Assembly: GCF_900107255.1 (NCBI RefSeq) | Contig: NZ_FNPH01000010.1 | Span: 1-64,000, forward strand | Source: Micromonospora pattaloongensis | GTDB lineage: Bacteria; Actinomycetota; Actinomycetes; Mycobacteriales; Micromonosporaceae | Reading direction: 5' to 3' | DNA: 64,000 nt | Part shown: piece after piece, positions 55,720 through 64,000 of the stretch | How the letters are laid out: the number at the start of each line of letters is the position of its first letter | How positions within the stretch are numbered: the first letter of the stretch is position 1 | The notes under the pieces: model-generated | Databases searched by the model: none | Told to the model about the DNA's origin: nothing | What the model saw: only the letters and a program-made list of their open reading frames with translations | Made by a program: the position numbers and the translations under genes

Positions 55720-55929
55720 GTGACAGCCTTTCTGTCGGTCGGCGCCCACTCACCGGCGGGGCGACGGGCCCAGTTTGTCACGCGGCGTGCCCGCGACCGC
55801 ACGCCGGACGGGGTGTCCCGCGTTCCGGACAACGGGCGCCGACGGCGGCGGCCGGCCCGTGATCACGAACCGGGCTCCGGTGACTATCGTGCCTGTGCCG
55901 GAAGTCACGACCAGGGGAAGAAGACGGAC

Positions 55930-57150
55930 GTGCCCACCATCGCCGCCCCGGCGTCCGCGCGACCGACCGCGTCCGCGTCGCGTCCGCCCGGCACCACCCT
56001 GCTCGTGATCCTCGGCGCCCTCACCGCCGCGGGCCCGCTCTCGATGGACATGTACCTGCCGGCGCTGCCCGAAATGGCCGACGATCTGTCAGCGCCGCCC
56101 GCACGGGTGCAGCTCTCCCTCACCACCTGCCTGATCGGAATGGCGCTCGGGCAGTTCCTCACCGGGCCGCTCAGCGACCGGTGGGGGCGGCGCCGGCCGG
56201 TGATCGTCGGGGCCGCCGGGTACGCGACGCTGTCGCTGCTCTGCGCGTCCGCCCCGACGGCCGAGGCGCTGGCGGGACTGCGCCTGGCGCAGGGCTTCGC
56301 CGGGGGCATGGGCGTGGTGGTGGCCCGGGCGGTCGTGCGGGACCTGTTCGCCGGGGCGGCGGCCGCCCGCTACTTCTCCCGGCTCGCCCTCGTGTTCGGG
56401 CTGGCCCCGATCGCCGCGCCGGTCCTCGGCAGCCTCGTCCTGCGGCACACCACGTGGCGCGGGGTCTTCGTCGTCCTCGCCGCCATCGGCGCGCTGCTCG
56501 CCGTGCTCGTCGCGCTGCGGCTGCCGGAGACCCTGCCGCCCGCCCGGCGCAGCGTCGGCGGCGTCGGGCACACCCTGCGCGCGATGCGGGTGCTGCTCGG
56601 CGACCGCGTCTTCGTCGGCTACAGCCTCGCCCAGGGGTTCGCCTTCGCCGGCCTCTTCGCGTACATCGCCGGGTCGTCGTTCGTCTACCAGGACGTGTTC
56701 GGCCTCTCGGCGACCGCGTTCGGGCTCATCTTCGCCGGCAACGCGCTCGGCCAGGCCGCGCTGGGCCGGCTCAACGGCGCGCTGGTCGGCCGACACCGCC
56801 CCCGTACGCTGCTGCTGGTCGCGCTCGCCGCCGGGCTCGCCGCGGCGTTGACGCTGCTCGCCGGTGCCGTCCACGGCAACCTCGCGGTGGTCGCCGTGGC
56901 GTTGTTCTATTTCGTCGCGAGCGTCGGCATGGCCCAGCCCAACGCGGTCGCGCTCGCCCTCGACCCCCACCCCGAACGCGCCGGCACCGCGTCGGCCGTG
57001 ATGGGCGCGGTCCAGTCGACGATCGGCGCGCTCGCCGCCCCGCTGGTCGGGCTCGGCGGCCAGGACGACGCCGTGCCGATGGCGATCGTCATCTGCGGCG
57101 CCGCCGACCTGGCGCTGGTGGCGGCGCTGATCCTGGCCCGCCGCCGCTGA
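55930..57150 (+). CDS. Bcr/CflA-family MFS drug exporter
   Basis: A 406-residue, 12-helix major facilitator. PLSMDMYLPALPEMA in helix 1 is the Bcr/CflA signature. The motif-A loop is GPLSDRWGRRRPV, and helix 5 has the antiporter-type APIAAPVLGS. It probably exports a toxic compound by proton antiport; the substrate is unknown. GTG 55930 follows GGGGAAGAAG. It stands alone and converges with the atpB-like gene 24 bases away. Confidence 0.87.
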   Translation: MPTIAAPASARPTASASRPPGTTLLVILGALTAAGPLSMDMYLPALPEMADDLSAPPARVQLSLTTCLIGMALGQFLTGPLSDRWGRRRPVIVGAAGYATLSLLCASAPTAEALAGLRLAQGFAGGMGVVVARAVVRDLFAGAAAARYFSRLALVFGLAPIAAPVLGSLVLRHTTWRGVFVVLAAIGALLAVLVALRLPETLPPARRSVGGVGHTLRAMRVLLGDRVFVGYSLAQGFAFAGLFAYIAGSSFVYQDVFGLSATAFGLIFAGNALGQAALGRLNGALVGRHRPRTLLLVALAAGLAAALTLLAGAVHGNLAVVAVALFYFVASVGMAQPNAVALALDPHPERAGTASAVMGAVQSTIGALAAPLVGLGGQDDAVPMAIVICGAADLALVAALILARRR

Positions 57151-57174
57151 CCCGGGTCGGCGCCCGGCCGGCCG

Positions 57175-57981
57175 TCAGTGCGCCTCGGCCAGCGAGCTCT
57201 GCAGGTACGTCGCGGTCAGCAGGGTGAACACGTAGGCCTGGAGCACCATGATGCCGAGCTCGAAGACGGTCATCACGATCGCCATCGCCCAGCTCACCAG
57301 CGCGACCGGCTTGAGCAGCAACGCGTCGGCCTGGAAGAGCGCGACCCCGCCGAGCGTGAAGACCAGCAGGATCATGTGGCCGGCGAACATGTTGGCGAAA
57401 AGCCGGACCGACAGGGTCACCGGGCGCAACAGCAGGTTGAACACGAACTCGATCGGCACCAGCAGCGGCTGCACCCCGAGCGGCGCCTCCGGAATCCAGC
57501 AGCTCACCTTGAGATAGCCGAGGAAGCCGTGCCGACGGATCCCGACCGCCAGGTAGAGCAGCCAGGTGGCCACCGCCAGCACGGCCGGGAAGGCGAGGTG
57601 GGCGTTCGGCGAGATCTGCGCGAACGGGATGATCCCCCAGAGGTTGTTCAGCAGGATGAAGGCGAACAGCGCGGTCAGGTACGGCGCGAAGCGCACGCCC
57701 TCCCGCCCGATGACCGGGACGGCGACGCTGTCCCGGATCAGCCCGTAGACGGATTCGGCGAGCCACTGCCGGCGCGTCGGCACCAGCTGCGGATTGCGGT
57801 AGCTGACCAGGAAGAAGACGATCAGGATCGCGACGGTGATCCAGACCAGCAGCGTGATCTTCGTGAAGAGCCCCGCCCAGGCGGTGCCGTCGAGCGCGGG
57901 AACCAGGCTGCGGAAGTCGAAGCTGTCGAGCGTGGGTGGGAAGTCGGCGGCAAGCGGAATCGGCGGTCCCGTCATCTGCAT
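57175..57981 (-). CDS. atpB: ATP synthase F0 subunit a (orphan copy)
   Basis: A 268-residue integral membrane protein of the F0 proton channel, with about six helices. The essential Arg is R193 in LSVRLFANMFAGH, with E241 and Q248 in FELGIMVLQAY, so the proton path looks intact. The N-terminus (12-30) resembles actinobacterial subunit a. No other atp gene is in the window; it lies between a convergent MFS gene and aroE. It has its own -10 and palindromes upstream. The ATG at 57981 and the next at 57975 (better spaced from GGGGGA) are both possible. Whether this is the only copy in the genome cannot be told. Confidence 0.9.
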   Translation of the reverse strand: MQMTGPPIPLAADFPPTLDSFDFRSLVPALDGTAWAGLFTKITLLVWITVAILIVFFLVSYRNPQLVPTRRQWLAESVYGLIRDSVAVPVIGREGVRFAPYLTALFAFILLNNLWGIIPFAQISPNAHLAFPAVLAVATWLLYLAVGIRRHGFLGYLKVSCWIPEAPLGVQPLLVPIEFVFNLLLRPVTLSVRLFANMFAGHMILLVFTLGGVALFQADALLLKPVALVSWAMAIVMTVFELGIMVLQAYVFTLLTATYLQSSLAEAH

Positions 57982-58005
57982 CCCCCATCCATCGGGAATG
58001 CTCAG

Positions 58006-58031
58006 ACACTATCAAGCGTCGATGTCTCGAC
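58006..58031 (-). promoter_or_regulatory. Promoter and operator-like palindrome of the orphan atpB
   Basis: A TAGTGT -10 (58011 to 58006, minus) lies about 25 bases before the ATG. GTCGA-TGTC-TCGAC (58018-58031) is a 14-bp palindrome placed in the -10/-35 spacer, a typical repressor position. Confidence 0.4.
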
Positions 58032-58050
58032 CCGAAACGGTCCCGAACGC

Positions 58051-58066
58051 CGCTCACGTGTGAGCG
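58051..58066. repeat. Inverted repeat between aroE and atpB
   Basis: CGCTCAC-GT-GTGAGCG has 7-bp arms and a 2-base centre. It lies 36 bases after the aroE stop and upstream of the atpB promoter, so it may be an operator or part of an aroE terminator. Confidence 0.45.
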
Positions 58067-58101
58067 CGGACGACTCCCCCGGAGGCCGGGGACGGAAGCC
58101 G

Positions 58102-58947
58102 CTACGGCCGGCCGATCGCCGCGGCCAGCGCGGACCGCATCGCCGCCACCGGCGCGCCGACGCCGGTGAACTGCTCGAACTGGCCGACCGCCTGCGCGAG
58201 CAGGAGGTCGAGGCCGGAGACGATCCGCAGACCGGCGACGTGCGCCGCGTCCGCCAACGGCGTCGGCCAGGGATCGTAGAGCGCGTCGAAGAAGACCGCC
58301 GACGGCCACCAGCGGACCACCGGCGCGAGCGGATCGGCGACGCCCTTCGGCACCGTCGAGACGACCACGTCGGCGTCGAACCGCGCCGCCGCGTCCGCCC
58401 AGCGCCCGGCGGAGAGACGTACGCCGAGCGCCCCCGCCACGGGGCGTAGTTCCTCGACGGCTTCCGGTCGGCGCGCCACCACCGTCACCCCGGCGGCGCG
58501 CAGCGTGGCGGCCGCGGCGATCGCGGCCCGCGCCGTCCCGCCGGCACCCAGGACGGTCACCGTCGCACCGTCGGCGACGCCCGCCGCGCGCAGCACGGTC
58601 ACCATCCCCGGCACGTCGGTGTTGTCGGCGTACCAGGAGCCGTCGTCCCTGCGTACCAGCGTGTTGGCGGCCCCGACCGCGGCCGCGACCGGCGACGCCT
58701 CGTCGGCGACCACGAGCGCCGCCTCCTTGCCGGGCATGGTCACCGAGAGCCCGGCCCACTCCGGGCCGAGCCCGGCGACCAGGCCGGGCAGTTCCCCGGC
58801 GCCACACTCGATCGCGGTGTACGACCAGCCGGTCAGCCCGGCCGCCGCGTACCCGGCATTGTGGATCACGGGCGAGAGCGAGTGCGCGATCGGGCGGCCG
58901 AGCACGCCGGCGCGGCGAGTCAGCAAAGCGGGATGCCGTTCCGGCAC
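58102..58947 (-). CDS. aroE: Shikimate dehydrogenase
   Basis: A 281-residue NADPH enzyme and the fourth shikimate step. RPIAHSLSPVIHNAGY binds shikimate. The catalytic Lys is in SVTMPGKEAA, NTDVPG holds the partner Asp, and VLGAGGTARAA is the Rossmann loop. The GTG at 58947 overlaps the mltG 3' end by 28 bases; no better in-frame start exists before the conserved segment. It is distant from aroC-K-B-Q. Confidence 0.93.
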   Translation of the reverse strand: MPERHPALLTRRAGVLGRPIAHSLSPVIHNAGYAAAGLTGWSYTAIECGAGELPGLVAGLGPEWAGLSVTMPGKEAALVVADEASPVAAAVGAANTLVRRDDGSWYADNTDVPGMVTVLRAAGVADGATVTVLGAGGTARAAIAAAATLRAAGVTVVARRPEAVEELRPVAGALGVRLSAGRWADAAARFDADVVVSTVPKGVADPLAPVVRWWPSAVFFDALYDPWPTPLADAAHVAGLRIVSGLDLLLAQAVGQFEQFTGVGAPVAAMRSALAAAIGRP

Positions 58948-60131
58948 GCCTTCTGGATGTTGCGCAGGTGCTCATCGTTCGTCTCGGCAAAAGCGGAGTT
59001 CCCCTGCTTGTCGATCGCCACGAAGAACAGCCACTTGCCGGCCGGCGGGTCCATCGCGCCCTGCAGCGCCTCCTTGCCGGGGTTGTTGATCGGGGTGGGA
59101 ACCATGCCCCTGAGCTTGCGGTTGTACGGGTTCTTCGGGTCGTCCAGCTCTTCCGGCGTCATGTCCCCGGACCGCTTGGTCGCCTTGCCGCTGAGCTCCA
59201 GGTAGTAGTTGACCGTGACGTCCATCTCGAGGCAGGAGCACGGGAAGGTGCCGCTGTAGGCGCGGTTGTAGGCCACCCGCGCCACCTTGCCGAGGTCCGC
59301 CTTCGTGCCGGCCTCGGCCTGCGCCAGCGAGGCCACGATCAGCGCCTCGTACGGGCTGACCCCGCCCCGCTCGGACTCCACCGTCTTGACGAAGTCCAGC
59401 TCCTCGGCCACCGCGAGGAAATGCCCGACCATCGTCTTCAGGACCTGCTCGGCGGTGGGATTCGGGTCGAACTCGTAGGTGTCCGGGAAGAGGAACCCCT
59501 CGATCGACGGCCTGGTCTTCTTCCCGTCGGTGCGGTTGAACCAGAACTCCGGCACGCCGAGCGCGAGCGGGTCCTTCGCCGCCGCCTCGAAGTCCTTCAC
59601 CGGGATCTTCGTCTTCTCCGAGAGCAGCTTGTACGTCTGCTTCGCCGTACGCCCCTCGGGAATGGTGATCGTGTTGGCGACCTTGTTCGCGACTTCGAGC
59701 AGCATCGCGAGCGCGCTCTCGGCGCTCATCTGCTTGCGCAGGTTGTAGAAGCCCGGCTGGATGTTCGTGCTGCGGGAGTTCGCGCCCGCCTCGTCCACGA
59801 AGGCCGCCGCGCTCTTGACCACGCCGGCCCGGACCAGCGAGTTGCCGATCTCGGTCAGCGACTCCCCCGGCTTGATCTGGATCTGCGCCTGACCGGCGCC
59901 GCTGCCGCTGTAGTCGGGCGCGCCGAACAGGCCCTGCACGCGGTCGAAGCCGTACCAGAGGCCACCGCCGAGCACACCGAGCAGGAGGAACGTGACCAGC
60001 AGCGCGGCGACGGTCTTGCCGCGCCCACCGCCACCGCCGGCCTCGCGGCGCGCCTGCTTCTTGCGGTAGCCGCGCCGGTGCCGTCCCTTCTCCGTCCGCT
60101 CGTCGAACGCGAGCTCCAGCTCGTCGATCAT
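58920..60131 (-). CDS. mltG: Endolytic murein transglycosylase MltG
   Basis: A 403-residue YceG-family enzyme that cuts nascent peptidoglycan strands. A basic cytosolic head (1-40) and one transmembrane helix (about 42-62) precede a LysM-like region with KPGESLTEIGNSLV. The catalytic domain contains ASLAQAEAG, with Glu at the catalytic position of ASIVEKE in other members, and VPTPINNPG near the end. The ATG overlaps the ruvX stop (TGATG); a GTG one codon earlier is possible. Confidence 0.93.
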   Translation of the reverse strand: MIDELELAFDERTEKGRHRRGYRKKQARREAGGGGGRGKTVAALLVTFLLLGVLGGGLWYGFDRVQGLFGAPDYSGSGAGQAQIQIKPGESLTEIGNSLVRAGVVKSAAAFVDEAGANSRSTNIQPGFYNLRKQMSAESALAMLLEVANKVANTITIPEGRTAKQTYKLLSEKTKIPVKDFEAAAKDPLALGVPEFWFNRTDGKKTRPSIEGFLFPDTYEFDPNPTAEQVLKTMVGHFLAVAEELDFVKTVESERGGVSPYEALIVASLAQAEAGTKADLGKVARVAYNRAYSGTFPCSCLEMDVTVNYYLELSGKATKRSGDMTPEELDDPKNPYNRKLRGMVPTPINNPGKEALQGAMDPPAGKWLFFVAIDKQGNSAFAETNDEHLRNIQKACRNGIPLC

Positions 60132-60589
60132 CACATCCGCCTCCGCTGCGCATCCAGCCAGCTCTGCAGGATCTCCACCGCGGCCGCCTGGTCGACCACG
60201 GCCCGCTGCCGCTTCCCCCGGACGCCTCGCTCCGACAGCCTACGGGTTGCGACCACCGTCGACATCCTCTCGTCGGTGAGCGACACCGGGACCGGAGCGA
60301 TCGCCGGAGCCAGGACCTGGGCGTACGCCGAAACATGCTGGGCGGCCGGTCCGTGCGTGCCGGCCAGGTTCACCGGCAAACCGACGATCACCTCGATCGC
60401 GTCGTGCTCGCGGACGAGGCCGGCGAGCTCGGCGACGTCGGTCGGCACCGCGTCGGGCTCCGGTTCGAGGTCGCGGCGGAGCGTGACCAGCGGGCTGGCC
60501 AGGATCCCGTCCGGGTCGCAGATCGCCACGCCGACGCGAACCTTGCCCACGTCGACGCCGAGTCGCACGCCGCGCACGAAACCGCTCAC
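60131..60589 (-). CDS. ruvX: Holliday junction resolvase-like protein YqgF/RuvX
   Basis: A 152-residue RNase H-fold protein, proposed to act in 16S rRNA 5' processing and as a Holliday junction resolvase. RLGVDVGKVRVGVA has the first catalytic Asp. VIVGLPVNLAGTHG and SLTDERMSTVVATRRL are conserved, and DQAAAVEILQSWLD contains the last Asp. The GTG at 60589 has AGGGG upstream. It follows the inverted repeat after alaS. Confidence 0.93.
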   Translation of the reverse strand: MSGFVRGVRLGVDVGKVRVGVAICDPDGILASPLVTLRRDLEPEPDAVPTDVAELAGLVREHDAIEVIVGLPVNLAGTHGPAAQHVSAYAQVLAPAIAPVPVSLTDERMSTVVATRRLSERGVRGKRQRAVVDQAAAVEILQSWLDAQRRRM

Positions 60590-60621
60590 ACCGCCCCTTC
60601 CCTCCGGACACACCCCTGCGC

Positions 60622-60675
60622 GATCAAGGGCCTGCCCTCAGGGGTACGGAGACCACCGCCGGCAAGCCCTTGATC
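60622..60675 (-). terminator. Inverted repeat between alaS and ruvX
   Basis: The arms 60622-60636 and 60661-60675 pair over 15 bases with one G-U, beginning GATCAAGGGC. The spacer is 24 bases. It is a terminator candidate for alaS. Confidence 0.6.
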
Positions 60676-60696
60676 AACACAATTATTTTCCGACGG

Positions 60697-63381
60697 TCAC
60701 GCCGCCTCGGCGACCGCCTTCTCCACCGCGGCGAGCAGGTTCGCCGCCTCGGACGCCGGGACGCCACCGCCCTGCGCCAGGTCGGCGTTGCCGCCACCAC
60801 GCCCGGACAGCGCCCCCTTGACCAGGTCGGCCGCGGCGAAGCCCCGCCCCTTCGCGGCCGCGTTCACCGCGACCACGAGCGAGGCCTTGCCGCCCGAACG
60901 GGCGGCCACCGCGACCACCGCCGGACGGGCCGGGTCGATCTTGCCGCGGATCTCCTGCGCCAGCGTGCGCACGTCGTTGCCGGCCGCGCCCTCCGGCGCC
61001 TCCGTGCCGACGAACGCCACCCCGCGCAGCTCCTTGGCCTGCGCGGCCAGCGCCCCGGCCCCGCCGAGCACGAGCTGGGCCCGCAGCTTCTCCAGCTCCT
61101 TCTCCGCGTCCCGCAGCTGGGTGATGGTCTGCTCCACCCGGTCGGCGACCTGCTCGGCCGGGACCCGGTAGAGCTCGGCGAGCCGGGAGACCAGCAGGTG
61201 CTCCCGGGCCAGGAAACCGAACGCGTCCATGCCGACGAGCGCCTCGACGCGGCGCACCCCGGAGCCGATCGACGACTCGGAGAGGATCTTCACGAGCCCG
61301 AGCTGCGCCGACCGCGCCACGTGGGTGCCGCCGCACAGCTCGCGCGCGTAGTCGCCGACCTCGACGACCCGCACCTGCTCGCCGTACTTCTCCCCGAACA
61401 GCGCCATCGCGCCGAGCCGCCGCGCCTCCTCCTGGGAGGTGATGAACGCCCGCACCTCCAGGTCGCCGAGCAGCACCTCGTTGATCTGCTGCTCCACGTC
61501 GGTCAGCACGCTCGCCGGGACCGCGCCCGGGGTGTTGAAGTCGAAGCGCAGCCGGCCGGGCGCGTTGAGCGACCCGGCCTGGGTCGCCGACTCGCCGAGG
61601 AAGTTGCGCATCGTCTGGTGCACCAGGTGCGTCGCGGTGTGCGAGCGCGAGATCGCGCGCCGCCGCGCGACGTCGATCTCGGCGTAGCCCGCCTCGCCGG
61701 CGCGCACCTCACCCCGGATCACCCGCGCCTTGTGCACGATCAGGCCCGGCACCGGCTGCTGGACGTCGACGACCTCCACCAGCCCCTCGCCGACGGTGAT
61801 CCGCCCGACGTCGGGCTGCTGGCCACCGCCCTCGGCGTAGAACGGGGTCGCGTCGAGCACCAGCTCGATCATCTCCCCCTCGCCCGCGGCCGCGACCGGC
61901 GCGCCACCGGCGCCGAGCAGCGCCCGCACGGTCGACTCCCGGGCCACCTCCGAGTAGCCGGTGAACTGCACCGGGCCGCCCAGGTCCAGCGCGGAACGGT
62001 ACGCCGACAGGTCCACGTGACCGGTCTTGCGCGCCTGCGCATCGGCCTTCGCCCGGGCCCGCTGGTCGGCCATCAGCCGGCGGAAGCCGTCCTGGTCCAC
62101 CTGCAGACCCTGCTCGGCCGCGATCTCCAGCGTCAGGTCGATCGGGAAGCCGTACGTGTCGTGCAGCTGAAACGCCTTGTCACCGGGGAGCGTGCTCCCG
62201 CCGGCGGACTTCGTGTCGCTGATCGCGGTGTCCAGGATGGTGGTTCCGGCGCGCAGCGTGGAGAGGAACGCGTCCTCCTCGGCGTACGCGTACTGCGAGA
62301 TCCGGTCGAAGTCGGCCTCGAGCTCTGGGTAGGACGGGGACATGCAGTCCCGCGCCACCGGCAGCAGCTCGGGCAGCGCCCGCCCCTGCCAGCCCAGCAG
62401 CCGCATCGCCCGGATCGCCCGGCGCATGATGCGGCGCAGCACGTAGCCCCGCCCCTCGTTCGCCGGGGTCACGCCGTCGCCGATCAGCATCAGCGCGGTC
62501 CGGACGTGGTCGGCGACGACCCGCAGGCGCACGTCGTCCGGGTGCGACTCGGCCGCGACCTGGCCCGACCGCGCCCCGTAGCGCTTACCGGTCAGCTCCG
62601 CGGCGCGCTCCAGGATCGGGCGGACCTCGTCAATCTCGTAGAGGTTGTCGACGCCCTGCAGGATCGAGGCCATCCGCTCCAGCCCCATGCCGGTGTCGAT
62701 GTTCTTCGCCGGCAGGTCACCGAGGATCTCGAAGTTCTCCTTGTCGGTGCCGCGCCCCCGCTCGAACTGCATGAAGACGAGGTTCCAGAACTCGAGGTAG
62801 CGGTCCTCGTCGACCTCCGGGCCGCCCTCGCGCCCGTAGGCCGGGCCGCGGTCGTAGTAGAGCTCGGAGCAGGGGCCGCAGGGACCGGGGATCCCCATCG
62901 ACCAGAAGTTGTCCTTCTTGCCACGCCGGACGATCCGCTCCGGCGGCACGCCGGTCGCGCGCCAGATCTCGTACGCCTCGTCGTCGTCCAGGTAGACCGT
63001 CGCCCAGATCCGCTCCGGGTCGAGCCCGAAGCCGCCCTCCTCCACGGACTTGGTGGACAGCTCCCAGGCGAGCGGAATCGCGCCGTCCTTGAAGTAGTCG
63101 CCGAAGGAGAAATTGCCGTTCATCTGGAAGAAGGTGCCGTGCCGCGAGGTCTTGCCGACCTCGTCGATGTCCGGCGTCCGGATGCACTTCTGCACGCTCG
63201 CCGCACGCGTGTACGGCGGCGACTGTTGCCCCAGGAAGAAGGGCACGAACTGCACCATGCCGGCGTTGATGAACAGCAGGTTCGGGTCCTCGATCGCCGG
63301 CAGCGGAGCGGACGGCACGATCGTGTGACCGTTGGCCTCGAAATGCGCGAGGAACCGCCGTTTGATCTCCGCCGTCTTCAT
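60697..63381 (-). CDS. alaS: Alanyl-tRNA synthetase
   Basis: An 894-residue class-II synthetase. The catalytic core (about 1-240) has [15 protein letters not shown] and [19 protein letters not shown]. The editing domain (about 550-720) has zinc ligands HTATH and CGGTH. The C-Ala domain (about 760-890) ends with the [14 protein letters not shown] motif. The ATG overlaps the stop of the DUF6167 gene (ATGA), the usual actinobacterial arrangement. Confidence 0.97.
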   Translation of the reverse strand: MKTAEIKRRFLAHFEANGHTIVPSAPLPAIEDPNLLFINAGMVQFVPFFLGQQSPPYTRAASVQKCIRTPDIDEVGKTSRHGTFFQMNGNFSFGDYFKDGAIPLAWELSTKSVEEGGFGLDPERIWATVYLDDDEAYEIWRATGVPPERIVRRGKKDNFWSMGIPGPCGPCSELYYDRGPAYGREGGPEVDEDRYLEFWNLVFMQFERGRGTDKENFEILGDLPAKNIDTGMGLERMASILQGVDNLYEIDEVRPILERAAELTGKRYGARSGQVAAESHPDDVRLRVVADHVRTALMLIGDGVTPANEGRGYVLRRIMRRAIRAMRLLGWQGRALPELLPVARDCMSPSYPELEADFDRISQYAYAEEDAFLSTLRAGTTILDTAISDTKSAGGSTLPGDKAFQLHDTYGFPIDLTLEIAAEQGLQVDQDGFRRLMADQRARAKADAQARKTGHVDLSAYRSALDLGGPVQFTGYSEVARESTVRALLGAGGAPVAAAGEGEMIELVLDATPFYAEGGGQQPDVGRITVGEGLVEVVDVQQPVPGLIVHKARVIRGEVRAGEAGYAEIDVARRRAISRSHTATHLVHQTMRNFLGESATQAGSLNAPGRLRFDFNTPGAVPASVLTDVEQQINEVLLGDLEVRAFITSQEEARRLGAMALFGEKYGEQVRVVEVGDYARELCGGTHVARSAQLGLVKILSESSIGSGVRRVEALVGMDAFGFLAREHLLVSRLAELYRVPAEQVADRVEQTITQLRDAEKELEKLRAQLVLGGAGALAAQAKELRGVAFVGTEAPEGAAGNDVRTLAQEIRGKIDPARPAVVAVAARSGGKASLVVAVNAAAKGRGFAAADLVKGALSGRGGGNADLAQGGGVPASEAANLLAAVEKAVAEAA

Positions 63382-63668
63382 CGAACGCCTTCCTGGGGAT
63401 GGGTCTGCTCACCGGAGCCCGGTTCCGCGAAATCGTCATCGAACGTGACGCCCTCGGCGAACGCGGCCTGGATCTCCCGCTCCCGCTCCGCCATGCCGTC
63501 CCGCACGTCGTCTAGAAAGCTACGCACCGACTCGACGAGGCTGCCAGCGGATTCCGACAACGACGCGGCCATGCCGGCCGGCGTGTAGGAGTGGGCCTTC
63601 TGCGTCACCTTGCGCACCACGAGCGCACCGACGGCGAGACCCATGCCCAACCACAGCAACCGCTTCAT
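63378..63668 (-). CDS. DUF6167 family protein
   Basis: A 96-residue small protein. An N-terminal helix (about 3-20, [19 protein letters not shown]) is probably a membrane anchor, followed by a charged helical region and an acidic tail. Its conserved place directly before alaS suggests the DUF6167 family. Function is unknown. ATG 63668 has AAGGA upstream. Confidence 0.8.
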   Translation of the reverse strand: MKRLLWLGMGLAVGALVVRKVTQKAHSYTPAGMAASLSESAGSLVESVRSFLDDVRDGMAEREREIQAAFAEGVTFDDDFAEPGSGEQTHPQEGVR

Positions 63669-63750
63669 GGCTACATCCTTCCTTCGTCTTCATGTGCCGC
63701 GGCACGCGGCGGGCGTGCTGCGGCGTGTGCCACCGCGCCCCGGCGACGGA

Positions 63751-64000
63751 TCAGCGGCCGCCGCGGCGGGCCGTGCGACGCTGCTGCTTGATGGTCTCGC
63801 GCACCTCGCGCTCGGTGTCGGCGTGCCGGCGAGCGGCGGCGGCGCGACGCACGCCGTATCCGAACGCGGCGACCTTGACCAGCGGGTTCGCGGCGGCCGC
63901 GGAGACCACCGTCACCAGATTGGCGACGTTCGCCGTCATGGTCTGGGCGTGGCCGGTCATCGTGTCGATCTTCGCGAGCTGAATGTTCACGCCGTCCAAC
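63751..64000 (-). CDS. DUF948 family protein, partial at the right edge
   Basis: The C-terminal 82 or so residues of a minus-strand gene whose start lies beyond the window. The visible part has an amphipathic helix with MTGHAQTMTANVANLVTVV, a small-residue stretch and a strongly basic tail. This matches the end of DUF948 proteins found beside DUF6167 and alaS in actinobacteria. Function is unknown; family members have an N-terminal membrane helix, not visible here. Confidence 0.75.
   Translation of the reverse strand, partial: LDGVNIQLAKIDTMTGHAQTMTANVANLVTVVSAAAANPLVKVAAFGYGVRRAAAARRHADTEREVRETIKQQRRTARRGGR

Overview
The window is a GC-rich (about 72% G+C), densely packed piece of an actinobacterial chromosome. 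Gene content, frequent GTG starts, 4-bp ATGA/GTGA overlaps, an actinobacterial integration host factor (mIHF), BldD and a PriA without helicase motifs point to the Micromonosporaceae, most likely Micromonospora or a close relative. Almost everything is conserved core metabolism and translation. There is no prophage, insertion sequence, CRISPR array, tRNA gene or biosynthetic gene cluster.

Layout, left to right. 1-811: upstream region of a leftward rRNA operon whose 16S gene lies outside the window, with two housekeeping-type promoters and an array of four identical-format GGGAAT-N18-GTT elements. 812-2546: divergent alkyladenine glycosylase and a 6PGDH-like dehydrogenase. 2650-11139: the complete arginine operon argCJBDFRGH (minus), with ARG boxes before argC. 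11294-17221: pheST, a SpoU-type methyltransferase and infC-rpmI-rplT, where infC appears to start at ATC. 17552-20171: a PH-domain membrane protein, a YdcZ-type transporter, hisG and hisE. 20352-22801: an amino-acid ABC transporter on the opposite strand. 22885-28372: riboflavin genes ribD-ribE-ribBA-ribH behind an FMN riboswitch, then a REC-GGDEF protein and rpe. 28568-29458: a lipoprotein. 29498-38582: rsmB, fmt, def, priA, metK, coaBC, rpoZ, gmk, mihF. 38754-49437: the pyrimidine genes pyrR-B-C-carA-carB, then pyrD, bioA and pyrF. 49729-50217: bldD. 50274-55719: nusB, efp, aroQ, aroB, a WYL regulator, aroK and aroC. 55930-63668: a Bcr/CflA exporter, a lone ATP synthase subunit a gene, aroE, mltG, ruvX, alaS and DUF6167, then a DUF948 gene cut by the right edge.

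How the genes work together. Most genes form minus-strand operons with translational coupling for arginine, pyrimidine, riboflavin and chorismate synthesis. Pathway control is visible in cis: ARG boxes and ArgR for arginine, PyrR and a leader hairpin for pyrimidines, an FMN riboswitch for riboflavin, and a long structured leader for infC. BldD carries the c-di-GMP-binding signature, and the window also encodes a REC-GGDEF protein.

The most unusual observations are the stress-sigma-like promoter array in front of the rRNA operon, the orphan atpB with its own palindromic operator candidates, several apparent insertions into otherwise conserved operons (ABC transporter, WYL regulator, bioA), and a family of TGATC-tipped inverted repeats at gene ends.
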